The notes: a model not told the origin generated them from the letters alone. 64,000 nt of DNA from Hirundichthys speculiger (GCA_018398805.1 JAGFBZ010000737.1:248001-312000), one strand, 5' to 3'; positions 38,306 to 50,560 are shown, counted from the stretch's first letter. Numbers and translations: made by a program.

Positions 38306-38645
38306 TGTTATGGCTGGGACCCAAAATGCCGGAGGCAGGAGATTTCAACAAAAAGTCCTTTAATAATTTTAAAGGTGCAATCAAAAACGTGACTGAGGTA
38401 TCCACGAAAACCCAAGAGACAGCAGGGCAGTAACACGAGGGTAAAACTGGAGCCAGGAACACAGGTAGATAAACAAGATAAACTGAAAAAACAAGAATAA
38501 AGACCAACAGTGGAATCAACAGACAAACCAGCAAGGAAGAGGAGGAAAGACAAGACTTAGATAACCTGAGGAACAAATGAGACACAGGTGCAAACAATCA
38601 GGGAGGTGAACAACAGGAAGTAAACCACAACAGAACAAGTAAAAG
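38306..38645. repeat. Fish interspersed repeat (gcaggagatttcaacaaaaag type)
   Basis: gacccaaaatgccggaggca... to aacaggaagtaaaccacaac. Purine-rich with caggtagataaacaagataa and gagacacaggtgcaaacaat. The same layout recurs at 43418-43710. It resembles a common teleost dispersed repeat; class not assigned. Confidence 0.5.
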
Positions 38646-39179
38646 ACAGACCTTCAATGTAAAGCAGGAAGTAAAGCTAACAGAGAACACAAGCAACTCA
38701 AGAAAAGCAGACCAAACCAATGGAACAAAACACTAGCCAAATAATTCTAATTCTCTGAAACTGGAGTCCAACACAACCTGTAGGTTGCACATTGTGCCGT
38801 TCCTTCATGTTATTGTTACCTACAACTGTTTCTCCTGTGATGTAGCAGTAGTTACTGGATGTAGCTGAGGTAGTTTTAGTATGTATGCCCGAGCTTAAAA
38901 CACAAACGGTATGTGCAACAAGAAATCATTTCACTGATACATTAACAAAAGTGAAGCCGTTACCTGAAAAAATCACAATACGGGTACCTTGTAGTACATA
39001 TCCTGCTCTGTTTTAGATTAAAGTTCTCGTTCTAATCTTTGTTCTAATGTCTAGTAAAAGCTGCCTAAGGTAGAGAAAAAGGAAGAGAACCTATCAGATC
39101 CTTTTCAGAAGGATTTTATTTTTACAAATTATCTATCCAGTGGCCTTTCAACCGAAGAGAGCTGGGATAGACTCCAGCA
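38646..39179. other. lama5 intron 2 spacer
   Basis: No gene; nothing recognised. Confidence 0.5.
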
Positions 39180-39592
39180 GATGGATGGATGGATGGATGG
39201 ATGGAGGGATGGAGGGATGGAGGATGGATGGATGGGGAGGGATGGATGGAGGGAGGGAGGGATGGATGGGATGGATGGATGGGATGGATTGAATGGGATG
39301 TGGATGGATGGATGGATGGAGGATGGGAATGGATGGATGGATGGATGGATATGGATGGATGTTGGATGGATGGATGGATGGAGGAGGCATGGATGGAGGA
39401 TGGATGGATGGAGGATGGATGGATGGATATGGAGGGATGGAAGGATGGATGGATGGAGGGATGGAAGGATGGATGGATAGAGAGATGGATGGAGGGATGG
39501 ATGGAAGAATGGATGGATGGATGGAGGGATGGATGGATGGAAGAATGGATGGATGGATGGATGGATGGAGGATGGATGGATGGATGGATGGC
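39180..39592. repeat. (GGAT)n satellite-like array
   Basis: About 410 bp of ATGG/GGAT tetranucleotides with ggaggg interruptions. It is preceded by ctgggatagactccagcaga, a fish dispersed-repeat end often followed by this tetranucleotide. Tryptophan/methionine/aspartate-rich and proline/serine/histidine-rich frames here are not genes. Confidence 0.95.
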
Positions 39593-39884
39593 TCAACTGA
39601 GAGAGAAGGCCCTTTGGACTGATTCAGTTTTGGAGAAAAAAGTATTTAAAGTTATTTAATGTCAAAACACTGGAAGCTTTAACTTAAACAAAAATCAAAA
39701 CAGAGGTTCAGTATGGTGTCAGTTACAGCTTTTGAAAAGATCTGAATCAGCCAGAACTTGAATCGACAGGTCAAAAATGGAAATCCCAGAAACGTTCAGG
39801 CCCTGACCACCACCTCTTTATAGATGTAGAGGCTTGAAGGCTTTTTAATTAATGCTGTTAATTAAGGCTTTTTAGCTAATGATA
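39593..39884. other. Spacer
   Basis: No gene recognised. Confidence 0.5.
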
Positions 39885-39995
39885 TTTCCTCGGGGGTCAT
39901 GATCTGGGTCTCTGTAAAGTGTCCTGGAGACAAGTGACATTGTAACAGACGCTATACAAATTGAATAGAATAGAATAGAATTGAATAGAATTAAA
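39885..39995. repeat. Tail of a fish dispersed repeat ending in (GAATA)n
   Basis: gatctgggtctctgtaaagt, gagacaagtgacattgtaac and agacgctatacaaattgaat, then gaatagaatagaatt. It is the reverse counterpart of 50141-50270 (caattcaatt... gtatagcgtctgttacaatg). Confidence 0.65.
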
Positions 39996-41016
39996 GTTGT
40001 GCCACTTCGTTAACACACCATTGTCTTGTCAGTTTTGTCCAGTTCAGACTCAGAATTATTCCATACGGGTGATATTGTATTTCTTTTTATAATATATCAT
40101 CATATTTGGGCTCTGGGGACTCCACGTGGACTCGGTCTGCTCCACTCTCTGCTTGCACCTCACACAGACCTTTCATTCATGATAGATGAGAGCAGCCTGA
40201 TTTAAACTAGTATTTGTTACGATCAAGAGTCTAAATGCTGAAATTGAAAGAATAAAAACAGAGAATTTATTGAAACATCTTGAAAAACAGATGCCTCAGT
40301 GTGCGGTTGTCCTTTTCTCTTTCTGTGGTGGTGTTTTCCACGGTGATTCAGACAGCCACACGTCTTCGTCACATATTAGTCAACAGTAGGTGTTCTTTCT
40401 TGTCATTTCACTTATTCATCCTGCTTCTGGTTCCAGTCCGTCTTCATCTTCTTCATTGAATTATTTATGTCACTGTCTTCTCCTCAGTATTCATCATCTT
40501 CTTTTTTAAAATCTTTTGTCTGATACAGGATTAGAAGTTGCTCCCGTTTATTAGCAAAAACTCAACTCACCAACTTTTTAGCACAGTACGCATTTTTCTG
40601 CCGTTTATTATGTTTACTGGGCAGGAAGAAATGAGCAAAGAGGGAAAAAGTAAGAGAGAGAGAGAGATTTGAGCCTACAGTGATTCAGTGTTGAGGGAAG
40701 GGAAAAAGGGAGGAAAGAATGATTAAGTTGAAACCGTATCTCATCCTGAATAGAGACCAGATAACGGCTGAATGGAGGCACACATTGAATGAACAAGGAG
40801 TGGCATCTGAAGATAGTGTGCTGCGATTTTACGGGTCGTTTATTTTCTTCTGGAAGCCATCTGCGTGTTCTTTTGTCTGTGGATGGTAGATTAAGGCGTC
40901 TTCACTTAAGGCTTCAGCTTTATAGCTTCTCCTAAAATAAACCAACATCAATTGTAGAGTATTAAGCAATATTTAAAGATCAAAGTTACCAGGAAAGTAT
41001 GCATTATTATACAAAT
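39996..41016. other. lama5 intron 2 spacer
   Basis: No exon or element recognised. Confidence 0.5.
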
Positions 41017-41656
41017 ATTAATGCTAGGGATGCACATGGTTAGCCGTTTAAACGTTAACCGATAACAGTAACTCTAACCGATTAATACTAACGGTCAATT
41101 TTGGTTTAAAGCTACGTAATTCAATCAACTCATGGGGGCGTGTCGACAGGTGCAACAGGCCTCTGATTGGTCAATTCTACATCTGCGTAGAAAATAGCGC
41201 GTCATCGGAAAAAATGAGGAAGTACCCACATCTGTACGATTCTTGGTTCTCCACGCTACAAAGGACAGCACATATTCTAGTAATTCATGGAGGGAGATAG
41301 CGATGAATGTGGGTCTGGATACGGCCGAGACGGTGAGGAAGTGGAAAAACACGAGAGATAAGTTTAGTAAGTTTAGCTAGCTTGTCGTTGTCGCTCTTGC
41401 GTTGTGGCGTGGAATAACATAGCGGAGGCCGCGCTAGTATAAATCAAAAGTGACGGCAGCATCTCTGCAGCAAGCTGACGGCGACACATTGCCGCGAGAG
41501 TATACACGGGGAAGTGTCCGCATGCGTCCACGACAACGTGTGCAACATCGCGGCAGCCAACCCCCCCGGACTTATCGGTTAACGGTTATTAATCGTTAAA
41601 GGGCGTCGGTTAACGGTCATAAAAAAAAATTCAAAATGTGCATCCCTAATTTATGC
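41017..41656 (+). mobile_element. Small hAT-like element carrying a MADF-domain remnant
   Basis: The element proper is 41025-41648 (624 bp), TAGGGATGCACATGGTTAGC to ...atgtgcatcccta. The flanks attaatgc (41017-41024) and atttatgc (41649-41656) agree at 7 of 8 bases. Subterminal motifs cgttaaccgataacagtaac and cggttaacggttattaatcg oppose each other. The internal frame is described separately. Confidence 0.78.
41214..41380 (+). pseudogene. Broken MADF-domain frame
   Basis: From ATG 41214 one frame reads MRKYPHLYDSWFSTLQ. A second frame then gives KDSTYSSNSWREIAMNVGLD followed by TAETVRKWKNTRDKFSKFS and a stop at 41378-41380. The pattern HLYDS...NSWREIA..LG....V...WKN.RDKF is that of a MADF (Myb/SANT-like DNA-binding) domain, found in transposon-encoded and host proteins. 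One frameshift breaks it and nothing catalytic follows. Confidence 0.65.
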
Positions 41657-41689
41657 TAATGATATAACAATAACATAATGACAAGTATC

Positions 41690-42252
41690 GTGAGTGAACG
41701 CTACTCATCTTGTTACATTGCAATGTTCTGCTGGGGAAACCGTGTCCTGGCGTTCATGTTAATCCTGTTTTGGCACCTACCAAAAACTTTTTTGCAGACC
41801 AATGACACCGTCAACATGGTAAAGTTTTTCCGTGAGACGCATCCCCCCAGCAGGCCAGCAGCGGGACCTTCAACATATGTTTTTAGGAAGTGCTCAAAGA
41901 ACACAGTAAAGGGTCTGAGTTGTTCATTTGGTCCAACTGCAACAGCAATCTGATGGGACCTGATGGGGTCTGTGGGAGGGAATCCCCGTCTCCAGAGACC
42001 CCCGGGCCCCAAAGGACCCATTGATAACATTCCAGTAGCAGGCGCTCCAGGAGAGCCTCAGACGTCCTTTGTCCAGACCCTGACGGGTCAGAGCTCTTTT
42101 TGCTCATTACTTGAGCGGTCGTCCCAATGTTATGCTGGATGGGTGTGTATAGAGCTGCATCCACACTTGACCGGGCTCTCAGGGAGCTGGAAACTTCTTC
42201 AGTGGACCTGCCAGCCAGTACCACTCTTCAAGGTTCTGGGATTGAGACTGTA
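41690..42252 (+). mobile_element. Degenerate transposase-derived repeat
   Basis: Broken frames on the + strand resemble a widespread fish repeat: gctggggaaaccgtgtcctg, cgttcatgttaatcctgttt, ttgcagaccaatgacaccgt, later agcctcagacgtcctttgtc and ctgacgggtcagagctcttt. I recognise the order of these pieces as a decayed transposase-like C-terminal region, but the class (Tc1-like or LINE-associated) is uncertain. Confidence 0.4.
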
Positions 42253-42667
42253 GCTAATTATAAACAGTTTTGATTTATAATAGATCATTTTTTGTTTTAC
42301 ACTATGTTCAAACATTTTTATTTTAGAATTAAGACATCTCTTTCATTTTAAATGTTAAGATCTGTGTTAGATTATGTTGCTTTACTAAGTTCTAGATCTC
42401 TCACTCTTCTCTGTTGTGTGCTTGTGTTGAATGGTCGGCATTGTCTGCTCGTAGACTTCATCATTGGTTTTTTTCTCATTTATGACACTATACTTGGACT
42501 TCTCCCTTTATATTTATGTACTCAGGCTAATTCGTTCTCAGTATCTGTTCCTGCTTTTAGTTCTCAGAGCAGTTGCAATTGTGAATGAGTTGTCGCCATT
42601 TTGGTCTGTACTTTCTTGTAAAAGAGATCCTTGATCTCAATTAAATTTTCCTGGTAAAAATAAATGT
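42253..42667 (+). repeat. Probable LINE 3' tail
   Basis: Ends cttgtaaaagagatccttga, tctcaattaaattttcctgg, then taaaaataaatg, the kind of 3' tail seen on fish non-LTR elements. It is followed by an atccatctatctat microsatellite. No reverse transcriptase motif is present. Confidence 0.45.
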
Positions 42668-43417
42668 TTAATCCATCTATCCATCCATCTATCTATCTAT
42701 CTATACACAGAATTTGTTGTGGATGGTGAATTTAAGAAAGGTGTAGGAAATAAGGAGGAAGGAGAACTGGACTAGACGGAGGGGAAGTAGGACAGGAAAG
42801 GGGAGCAGGGATGACAGGAGGAGTCCAGCTGGGATTAACAGAAAAAAAAAAAAGACAAGAAGGCATTCAAATACAGTCTTTGAAATGTCAAACACACTGC
42901 TAAGTCTGTGTGTGTGCGTGCATGTGTGAGCAGGAGAGTGAGAGATTAGATGAGGCGGCCTCGTATCTCTGTGCTGTTTCCTCAGTGGTGTGGTTCTGGG
43001 GTGGATCCAGTTAGGAGACAGCATTCACTGACATCTTTCGGCAAACGTCCAGGTACTTTGACCCAATGTTGCCATTTTGTGCATCAAATATACAAGCTTA
43101 TTGTACAGCTATGGATATTCATTTGTGCTATTGCAGTTGTGTGTTCACAGGGTTACTAACATTAATTATCCGAAATGGACAAAAATCACCAAACTGCCTC
43201 AGAGGGCAAAAGAAAAAAAAACATAAGGAGATGGAAACACTATGGCTAATCTAAATCTGTCTATTCAGAGAAAATAGCAGCAATTGTTGGAATTGACCCA
43301 TAGAAGACAGCCAAAAAGATGATCTGAGAGACCCCGACATCTTCAATTATATGGTTCATGCCAAACCTGTCTTTACTTTGGAGGAACCTCCAACTCTCTC
43401 CATGTCAGCTACTCAGA
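42668..43417. other. lama5 intron 2 spacer
   Basis: ATCT microsatellite near 42674-42705, purine-rich stretch near 42735-42860. No gene. Confidence 0.5.
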
Positions 43418-43710
43418 GTTAGGACCCAAAAGCAGGAAGCAGGAGTATCCAGCAGAAGTTCAAAGAAGCAAAAAAGGTGCAAAAAAATGGCACTGAAGTA
43501 AAGTGTCCAAGAAAAGAAAAGCAGGGCAGCAACATGGGTATAAACAGGACGGAGCAGCCTGGAGGCAAAGAAAAGATCAGGACGGGGCTGAGGAGACACA
43601 GGGCAGATGGGACCAGGGAAGGAAAACACAAAGAAACAGGCTTACAAAATAAAACAGGATGTAACAAGAAAGGAGACAAGAAACCCCACAAGAAACACAA
43701 CATTGAACCA
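43418..43710. repeat. Fish interspersed repeat, second copy
   Basis: gttaggacccaaaagcagga, caagaaaagaaaagcagggc, aaacaggatgtaacaagaaa. Same layout as 38306-38645, more diverged. Confidence 0.45.
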
Positions 43711-43793
43711 AGACACTTGAGACCTACAGTCAGTTTGTGTGCTCCGTTTAGTCAGCAGGACACAACATGGCTGGGTTGTTGAAATTCATTTCA

Positions 43794-45077
43794 CAATTTG
43801 ATAGGGATGCACGATAACTGTTTTTTTTAAAACCGATACCGATAACTTTCAGCTCCTAAAGGCTGATACTGATAACCGATAACACACACATATACCTAAG
43901 ATCATTACATCAATACTGTGAACAAAATCAAAAGCAGTTTTGGACTCTTTAAATGAACAGATATTTATTTTTACCAATGAAAAACTATTGTCAAGCCTCA
44001 AACATTTTCATAAAGCTATCAAACAAACCTATTTTCTTATCTCACATTAACTTAAATAAGGTTCATTACTGACTGATATAAAAAATAAAGGCTCCTTGAA
44101 CTGATGGAAATACATGCATCAGCATTACAAACTGAAAAGGATTGAACATTTAAAGGATTTTGACTTGTGGTTCCATTTAAATTAATACCTTTAATTTAAG
44201 TAAATGAGGTTCAGTGATTTTTTTTTTTTTTAATATCTCATGGAAGCTTTAGATGAGAGGAAATGAGGGAGAGAAGAGGGAAGGAGAGGGGAGATTTGCT
44301 GCTGGCTTGCGCATGTTAGCATTAGCTCGCGTTAGCGTGATTTCAAAACTCCATGGAAGCGATTGTTATGTTGTAGGTGGCTGATCAGGTTTTACGTATT
44401 ATAGCTTGTGCTTCCCTCCTCGTAGAATTCACTTGGAGCATTCGTCACAAATAACCACCAAACTCTTTTCTTCTGAAACTTTAACGAAGCTCCATGCCAT
44501 TGCCGCCATATTTGTTGTGACCAGCGCTGTGCTGCAGGCTGCATTCAGGGTGTAACGTAAATTCCGTTCCCTCATTTGCTAGTCGTTATTTCATCCTTTT
44601 CTATTTTTTTTTCTTTTTTATGTGTAACATGAGAGGAAATACTGCGAATACCGATTCAAGTTAGCAACTACTAAAATTATGACCGACTTAACAAGTTGTT
44701 TTCTGGCATGAGGGGGTATTATTGATTTTCCAAATTGAGTAATCGTTTTTCTGATTATGCCGACGTCGCTTGAACATAACATTGACTGCCGGTCATTCAA
44801 GACTCAGAGGGAGCGAGGCACTGCCGTGTTGACAAAAATATATATGTTATCAGGGCTATTCGTTGTGATATTGGACTTATCGGAATGACGTCATAATTTC
44901 CTGTTATTGACCCGATAGTTATCGACCTGATAGTTATCGACCTGATAGTTATCGACCCGATAGTTATCGACCTGATAGTTATCGACCCGATAGTTATCGA
45001 CCTGATAGTTATCGACCCGATAGTTATCGACCTGATAGTTATCGGGCCAATAGTTATCGTCCACCCCTACAATTTGA
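43794..45077 (-). mobile_element. hAT-type element, copy 4, with expanded subterminal repeats
   Basis: The element proper is 43802-45069 (1268 bp), reverse orientation. Perfect 8-bp duplication caatttga (43794-43801, 45070-45077). Longer than its relatives because a 15-bp subterminal unit (cctgatagttatcga) has expanded to about ten copies at 44905-45060. On the minus strand the BED-finger start reads FVKVSEEKSLVVICDECSK, then a stop from CGA-to-TGA change. Confidence 0.95.
44905..45060. repeat. 15-bp subterminal repeat array in hAT copy 4
   Basis: Alternating cctgatagttatcga and cccgatagttatcga units. Other copies have only one to three. In hAT elements such subterminal motifs are transposase-binding sites, so expansion could alter binding. 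Confidence 0.9.
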
Positions 45078-46283
45078 GCATGTGAGGTGAATTGAAGTCT
45101 ACATATTTCACTGAGTTAGGGGACACTACTGTAATCATGGTAATCTTGCCGATCTTTATCTCCAGGTTTCTGAATGGATCCATTTAAAAAAAAAATATTC
45201 GTCACTTAATTTGATATAAAACAAAAGAACATAATAGTCAAACTTTAGAGTCTTTATGGTTTACTTGCACCGTCCATGCTTCTCGCCGTCATCTGCTGAG
45301 TTCTTCTGTCTTTGAACCTTCATTCAGATTTAAAGGAATATGTGGGAACATTTTTTCACTGATGGATCTGATCTGTTCTTGCAGCCATGAAAACACATGC
45401 ATGTAGAGAAACTTTAATGATCTCAAAAAGATCAGTTCTGTTTAGACTGTAACACAACACGTGTGTGTGTCACATTTATGAATGAACTGCTCGGCACCCA
45501 CAGTGGTGGAAGGCTTGAAACATGATCTGAATAGCATCGATGCTATCTGTAACAAGCAAGTCTGTAACTTACCATCTGTAAGTGATGTCACCATGTGACT
45601 CTGCAATGTGGTAACTGTAACCCTTTACATGTCGTGTTTGTGGTTTCTCTCTTCGTCATGCGTGAATTTGTCACGAGTCAAAGTTTGGGGAGGCTTAGTT
45701 GAGCTCTCCTACTGCCTCCAAAGCACATACACTCATAAACACACAAATTTCTATCTATCTTGTTCATTGGTCATCCCGCTCATCTTATCAGTCTTTGAGC
45801 CTTTTGACCTTCTTACTATCAAAAGTGAAAGTGAAGTTAAAGGAGGATGGGGAGGACTTACATAGTAGTCTTGTTAGATAAAACAGTGGGAAAAAAACAC
45901 CTAAAAATAGAATTAAGGCTCCTATAAACCCTGGCTACTATAAATCCCTATAAAAACATGGAATCTTCACACTTCAAAGATGTTCATTTGGCGATTTTTT
46001 TGTAAAAATAGATAAATAAAAACGAATAAAAAATACTTATTATTCAGTCACATGTCGATGAAGCAGTTTACAGATGAACTTTGCAGGAGGAACTGTGGTC
46101 TGCAAATTCCTTTTTAATTCCAGCATAAATTTGCATTGAGATCTGTTTTCTTGCCATGTCAGTGAGCTTAAATGTCCTTCTTGAAGGCAAGATGTGGCAT
46201 TAAAAATGCATCTTGCATGCACTCTGAAAAAATGTGTTTATTACCAAACGGACTGTAAATGGAATGAGAAAAGTGTCAGAAAC
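45078..46283. other. lama5 intron 2 spacer
   Basis: No exon or clear element. The frames present are short. Confidence 0.5.
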
Positions 46284-46602
46284 CATATTGGCCCGACTAT
46301 AGGACGACTCTGATTATAAGACGACCCCTATTTATCAAATATCATTTTGGGAAAATAAAAATATGATGACGACAATAAGGTCATTCATAAAACAACTTTT
46401 GCTGTACAATTACTATAGAAAAAAAATCACACAGAGATAACATTCTGCTGTATTGTTAAACATTTTAATGATTTCATCTTTTTTAGGAAGTATGGTACTA
46501 TATTTTAGAAAAGTCTAGTCCTCAATTATTAGACAACCCCCATTTTTGACAATATGATTTCTAGAATAAAATACCATCCTATTTTCAGGCCAATACGGTA
46601 GT
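46284..46602. mobile_element. MITE with ATATTGGCCCGA termini
   Basis: Left accatattggcccgactata, right atttTCAGGCCAATACGGT; the ends are imperfect inverted repeats. Internal gattataagacgacccctat and tattagacaacccccat oppose each other. No coding capacity. The superfamily and target duplication are not resolved. Confidence 0.55.
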
Positions 46603-46876
46603 TTCCTACATATTGGAGAAAAATGACAAGGTGATTTTATAATGTTTTTGGTTCTACTTATTTTTCTTCGATACTTACGTATCGATACGTATTCTTCGAT
46701 TCTTTGATACTTCCTTGTTGAGGTTCTCCTGGATAGGATCAATCAATTAAAACTTTGTAATAATCAAATACTTTTATCATTAAAGTTTTTAGCCTTTAAA
46801 ATATATAACACTCAGGTAGTTTTTAAGTAGTATTTAAATATAGGACAACAACAGCCACCATGGGAAGTTAATTTTT
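46603..46876. other. Short spacer
   Basis: AT-rich; nothing recognised. Confidence 0.5.
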
Positions 46877-47312
46877 ACCTCCGCCAAGGAGGTTATGTGG
46901 GCGTTTATCTGTCTGTCTGTGTACAAGATAACTCAAAAAGTTATTGATGGATTTTGATGAAATTTTCAGGAGTTGTCAGAAATGTGAAAAGAAAGAACTG
47001 ATTTCATTTTAGGTGTGATCCGGAAGAAATCCTGGATTCTGGATCACTTGCAAATTTTCAATAACATTGCGGTCAATGGGGCCGAAGATTTTGTTTCTCA
47101 ATATCTCCGTTAATTATTGCCCAAAACTCATGAAATTTGACTCAGGGATTGACAATGGGAACCTCTATCAAATTTCAAAGGCTGATCCAGATCTGATCCG
47201 GATCTGATCCGGATCTGATCCAGAACGCGGATTTTATCATAATCTGTAAATCGTTATGTGGGGGAATTGTTGCGCTTGGTGGAGGTTTACGGTCTCTGAG
47301 TGCTTTTCTAGT
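46877..47312. repeat. CTCCGCCAAGG-family repeat, copy C (most complete)
   Basis: Starts acctccgccaaggaggttat, then ctgtctgtctgtgtacaaga, actcaaaaagttattgatgg, gtgatccggaagaaatcctg and ggtcaatggggccgaagatt, and ends cgcttggtggaggtttacgg plus gagtgcttttctagtttc. The two ends (ccgccaagg / cttggtgg) are imperfectly inverted. A short tandem gatctgatccg lies near 47190-47220. Confidence 0.82.
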
Positions 47313-47701
47313 TTCTAATGATATTCCAAAGATGTTCTAATGGTCATGATTGTCTGTTTAGTAGTTTAATGGGTAGAGTTGGTCTTACATGCTATATGTG
47401 CTCTACATACAGGAGCAGAGTGCACATATAATAGTAAGTGCTTTAAGGATCTGTTTTATGTGAATGAAAAATACATGGTACAGCATTTTGTAGAACCTGG
47501 ACAAGATTAAAAATGTGCTATAAAAGGGCAGACCATTAACCATTTACAGTGCAATTATTTTCATATCGTGCCAATTCTTAAAAAGCAGCTTAGCTAAAAA
47601 AAAAAAAAAAGAACCAAATCCTGTGCCATTTAATGCTGTGCCATTATTATTACCCCGCCTCCACTCACCATTTTCTCCTGTATAACTGAAAGAAAGAACG
47701 A

Positions 47702-47744
<43 letters not shown>

Positions 47745-49377
47745 GCATAGCAATTCCCCAAATTTCACATGAGTATGAATATCAATTTCTCTGTTTGTCC
47801 ATCAGTTCATCCCCCCCCTCATTATTCATTGGGAAGGATTTTGAAAAACACAGCTGGTGTTACTTTAAAATGGGTGATTATAAAAAAAAAAACTAGAAGA
47901 ATAAACTTCTAATCTAATAATAAACTTCTAATCGTACTGATGGAAATTTAAAAAAAAATTAACACTATTTATTATTCTTAACTGACTAAATTGTTTTGGA
48001 CTGTCTGTCAAGCTTTTGCAGTTTTCTGACATTTGTTGATGAGAAAATGAAGCAATAGAGGAAAAGATGATCATTTGTGTGTTTTATTTGCCCTGTGGGA
48101 TGTTGTTCAGAAGCGTTGGCTGCCACCATCAGACAGCATCGCCCTGACCAGTCCTTCCAGCTCAGCCCCATTGTCCTCCCATGTTTGCCTGGCCTCACTA
48201 CAGCCTTTTGATGGAGCAGTGGTCTTGGGCCCTCCCAGTGATTTAACATTCAGAATACTCAGTAGGACCTTTATCACACTATTGTGCCGGTGAGTGTGTT
48301 TGAGTCTTTCAGAAGGACTGCAGAGAATAAACACGAAGGAAACAGTTGGTTGTGAATAGCTAGTGAAGTGTTTAGATCCTTCACAGTGAAACAGAGGAAA
48401 TGAGATTCAAAGGAACTTAATTGAAAAGAAGATCCAGCTACTCAATCAGTTCCTTGAGAAGCATGCAAACAAAGCACATAAACATCTGTGGCCCTGTACT
48501 TTATTCTTCCCAACTTTGATGCCTTCTTAAAATAGTAGGAGACACAAAAATGAAGATGTCATCATGTTTGGGTGTATTATTTTCAAGATGGTCAGGGTAC
48601 GTGCATGTTGTTGGCACGTTTTGGGATGACCAAACTCTTTTAGACCAAAATACCTTTGCACAAGCTTGTTGAATAAAGGTGTGTGTTGTTGTGCTGAAGT
48701 CAGGGGTTTGATGTCATTAGGAAAGTATTTAACTGGAAAACTCCAAAATCAGATATTTTTTTTTATTTTTATTTTTTTCTTTGTTGCGTCATTTGTTCTA
48801 TTTTTCATGCCACAACTGATGTTTTTAGACAGTAGATAATGGTTTAGTTCTGGCATCACATTATTTCTAACTAATGATTTTTCTGCAGCTTTCTTGAACA
48901 GACACAATAGTCATTTTTATAGCACAACTTTATTGAACAACCAAGCAGCTAAAACCATGACTAGAAACAAGAGATATCATATTTACATGCTCCACACTTT
49001 GATAATTTGGCAGCTGAACAACAATCGAAAGGAGAGTTAATTTAACAAGCTCAGTGAGTATTTCAGCATCAGCAAATGGGATTTTGTTGCTTTGTGTGGT
49101 AGAAACTTGTACTCTGTTGTAGAGCAACACAAAGCTGCAGTTCACTGCAGATGTAAAATGACACGCAGGTTTTAGAAAATATGTTTCCCAGGGTTTGCAC
49201 ATTACAGCTATTGTACAGCAAATACCTCCTCTTTGTGTGTGTGCACAGCTTTTTTTTTTTCATGACAACAACAATAAATGACACTTAAATGATCTGCTGC
49301 AAAGCAGCTCTTTGTTCCTCTGAAGTGAGAATGGACGGTGAAAATGAAGGACATGTTTGGCAGACATAAAATTTCCA
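47313..49377. other. lama5 intron 2, no gene recognised
   Basis: Contains a GAAA microsatellite (about 47690-47742), A-runs near 47598-47612 and T-rich stretches near 48750-48780. No laminin-like frame. Confidence 0.5.
47690..47742. repeat. (GAAA)n microsatellite
   Basis: About 13 units of aaag/gaaa. Confidence 0.95.
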
Positions 49378-49426
49378 TCCAACTATTGAACTATTGGATT
49401 TGTGATCCAATAGTTCAATAGTTGGA
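49378..49426. repeat. 21-bp perfect hairpin
   Basis: Arms 49378-49398 and 49406-49426 are exact reverse complements around a 7-base loop (tttgtga). Each arm itself contains two AACTATTG-like half repeats. It may be a small inverted duplication or a transposon footprint; it is too short for a pre-miRNA. Confidence 0.92.
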
Positions 49427-50140
49427 CTAGTATAGTAGTAGAGATAGTAGAGTTCCCTTTTTAGACAGAAACCCAGACAGAAAAACATGTTTGGTGCCAA
49501 ACTTGTCTCCTCTGAAGGACACAAGGGACTTTGAGCAGTTTTCTTCCTGCCCCAGAATAGACTGACGCTAAACTTCATCCACTATCACACAATGACCTCA
49601 TTTACTGTTATAAGAAGTCTGACAGGACACTTTTAACACTCACTCTGTATTTACTGTGAAAGTTCCACTGACTCATTTACACTATCATTTCTAAATGTTG
49701 CCTGATTTGTTTTAAGCTTACATTCTGAGAGGTAGATGATCTGAGTTTTTGCTACTTTTTTTTATGACAGTACGACTCACGTGAACACACATTGTGGATA
49801 TCTTCAGTGTTTTTAATTGTCCATGTTTTTGTCTGCTTGCTGTTTTTTTTTAACGACAGTTGTTCAGTGAGTTAAAATCTCATCCTAAACTTGCTCTTTC
49901 TTCATTTATCTTTTTTTTTTCTTTTTTTGCTGCAAGGATAGTATTGTTATTTTGTTAGCTGGCTGGTTGACTGACTGACTTTGAATATTCAGGGTCCCGT
50001 TTGGACATTTATGGAAAATTTGATAAACCCCCATGTTTTCCATTTATACCACCGTCAGGTCAAAAATTATTCATCAAAGTAGTAATTCTGAGGTCATGCA
50101 ATACTGTTTATGCAAAATATTTGAATGTTTTCAAAATTCG
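49427..50140. other. lama5 intron 2 spacer
   Basis: T-runs near 49840 and 49909-49927; nothing else recognised. Confidence 0.5.
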
Positions 50141-50560
50141 AATTGTAATTCAATTCAATTCAATTCAATTCAATTCAATTCAATTCAATTCAATTCAATT
50201 CAATTGTATTTGTATAGCGTCTGTTACAATGCCAATTGTCTCTAGGCGCTTTACAGAGACCCGGAGCATGACCCCTGAACAAATATCATTAATAATATTA
50301 GATCCAAATCAATGATAATGGCTAGTAAAAAACTCCCACGGTGGGAGGAAAAAACCTTTAAGCCAAACAGTGGCAAAGAAAAACTCCACTTTAAGAGGAA
50401 GAAACCTTGAGCAGGACCTGGATCATATGGGGGGACCTTCCTGATGAAGACCAGCCGGGTAGAGAAAGAAAAAGAGAGGGTGTTGGACAAAGAGAAGAGA
50501 GCACACAAATGACTGAATGAAATGACTATATAAACAGATGCAGGTAGCAGCACTGAGGTG
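50141..50560 (-). repeat. (CAATT)n and fish dispersed repeat
   Basis: About 13 copies of aattc/caatt, then gtatttgtatagcgtctgtt, tctctaggcgctttacagag, ggtgggaggaaaaaaccttt, ttaagaggaagaaaccttga and gcaggacctggatcat. This is a very frequent teleost dispersed repeat; related to 39885-39995 in reverse. Confidence 0.7.

Noticed and set aside
39129..39659. Tryptophan/aspartate- and proline/histidine-rich frames
   Set aside because: Translations of a GGAT tetranucleotide array.
49378..49426. microRNA precursor
   Set aside because: The stem is only 21 bp with perfect pairing; a pre-miRNA needs a longer imperfect stem.
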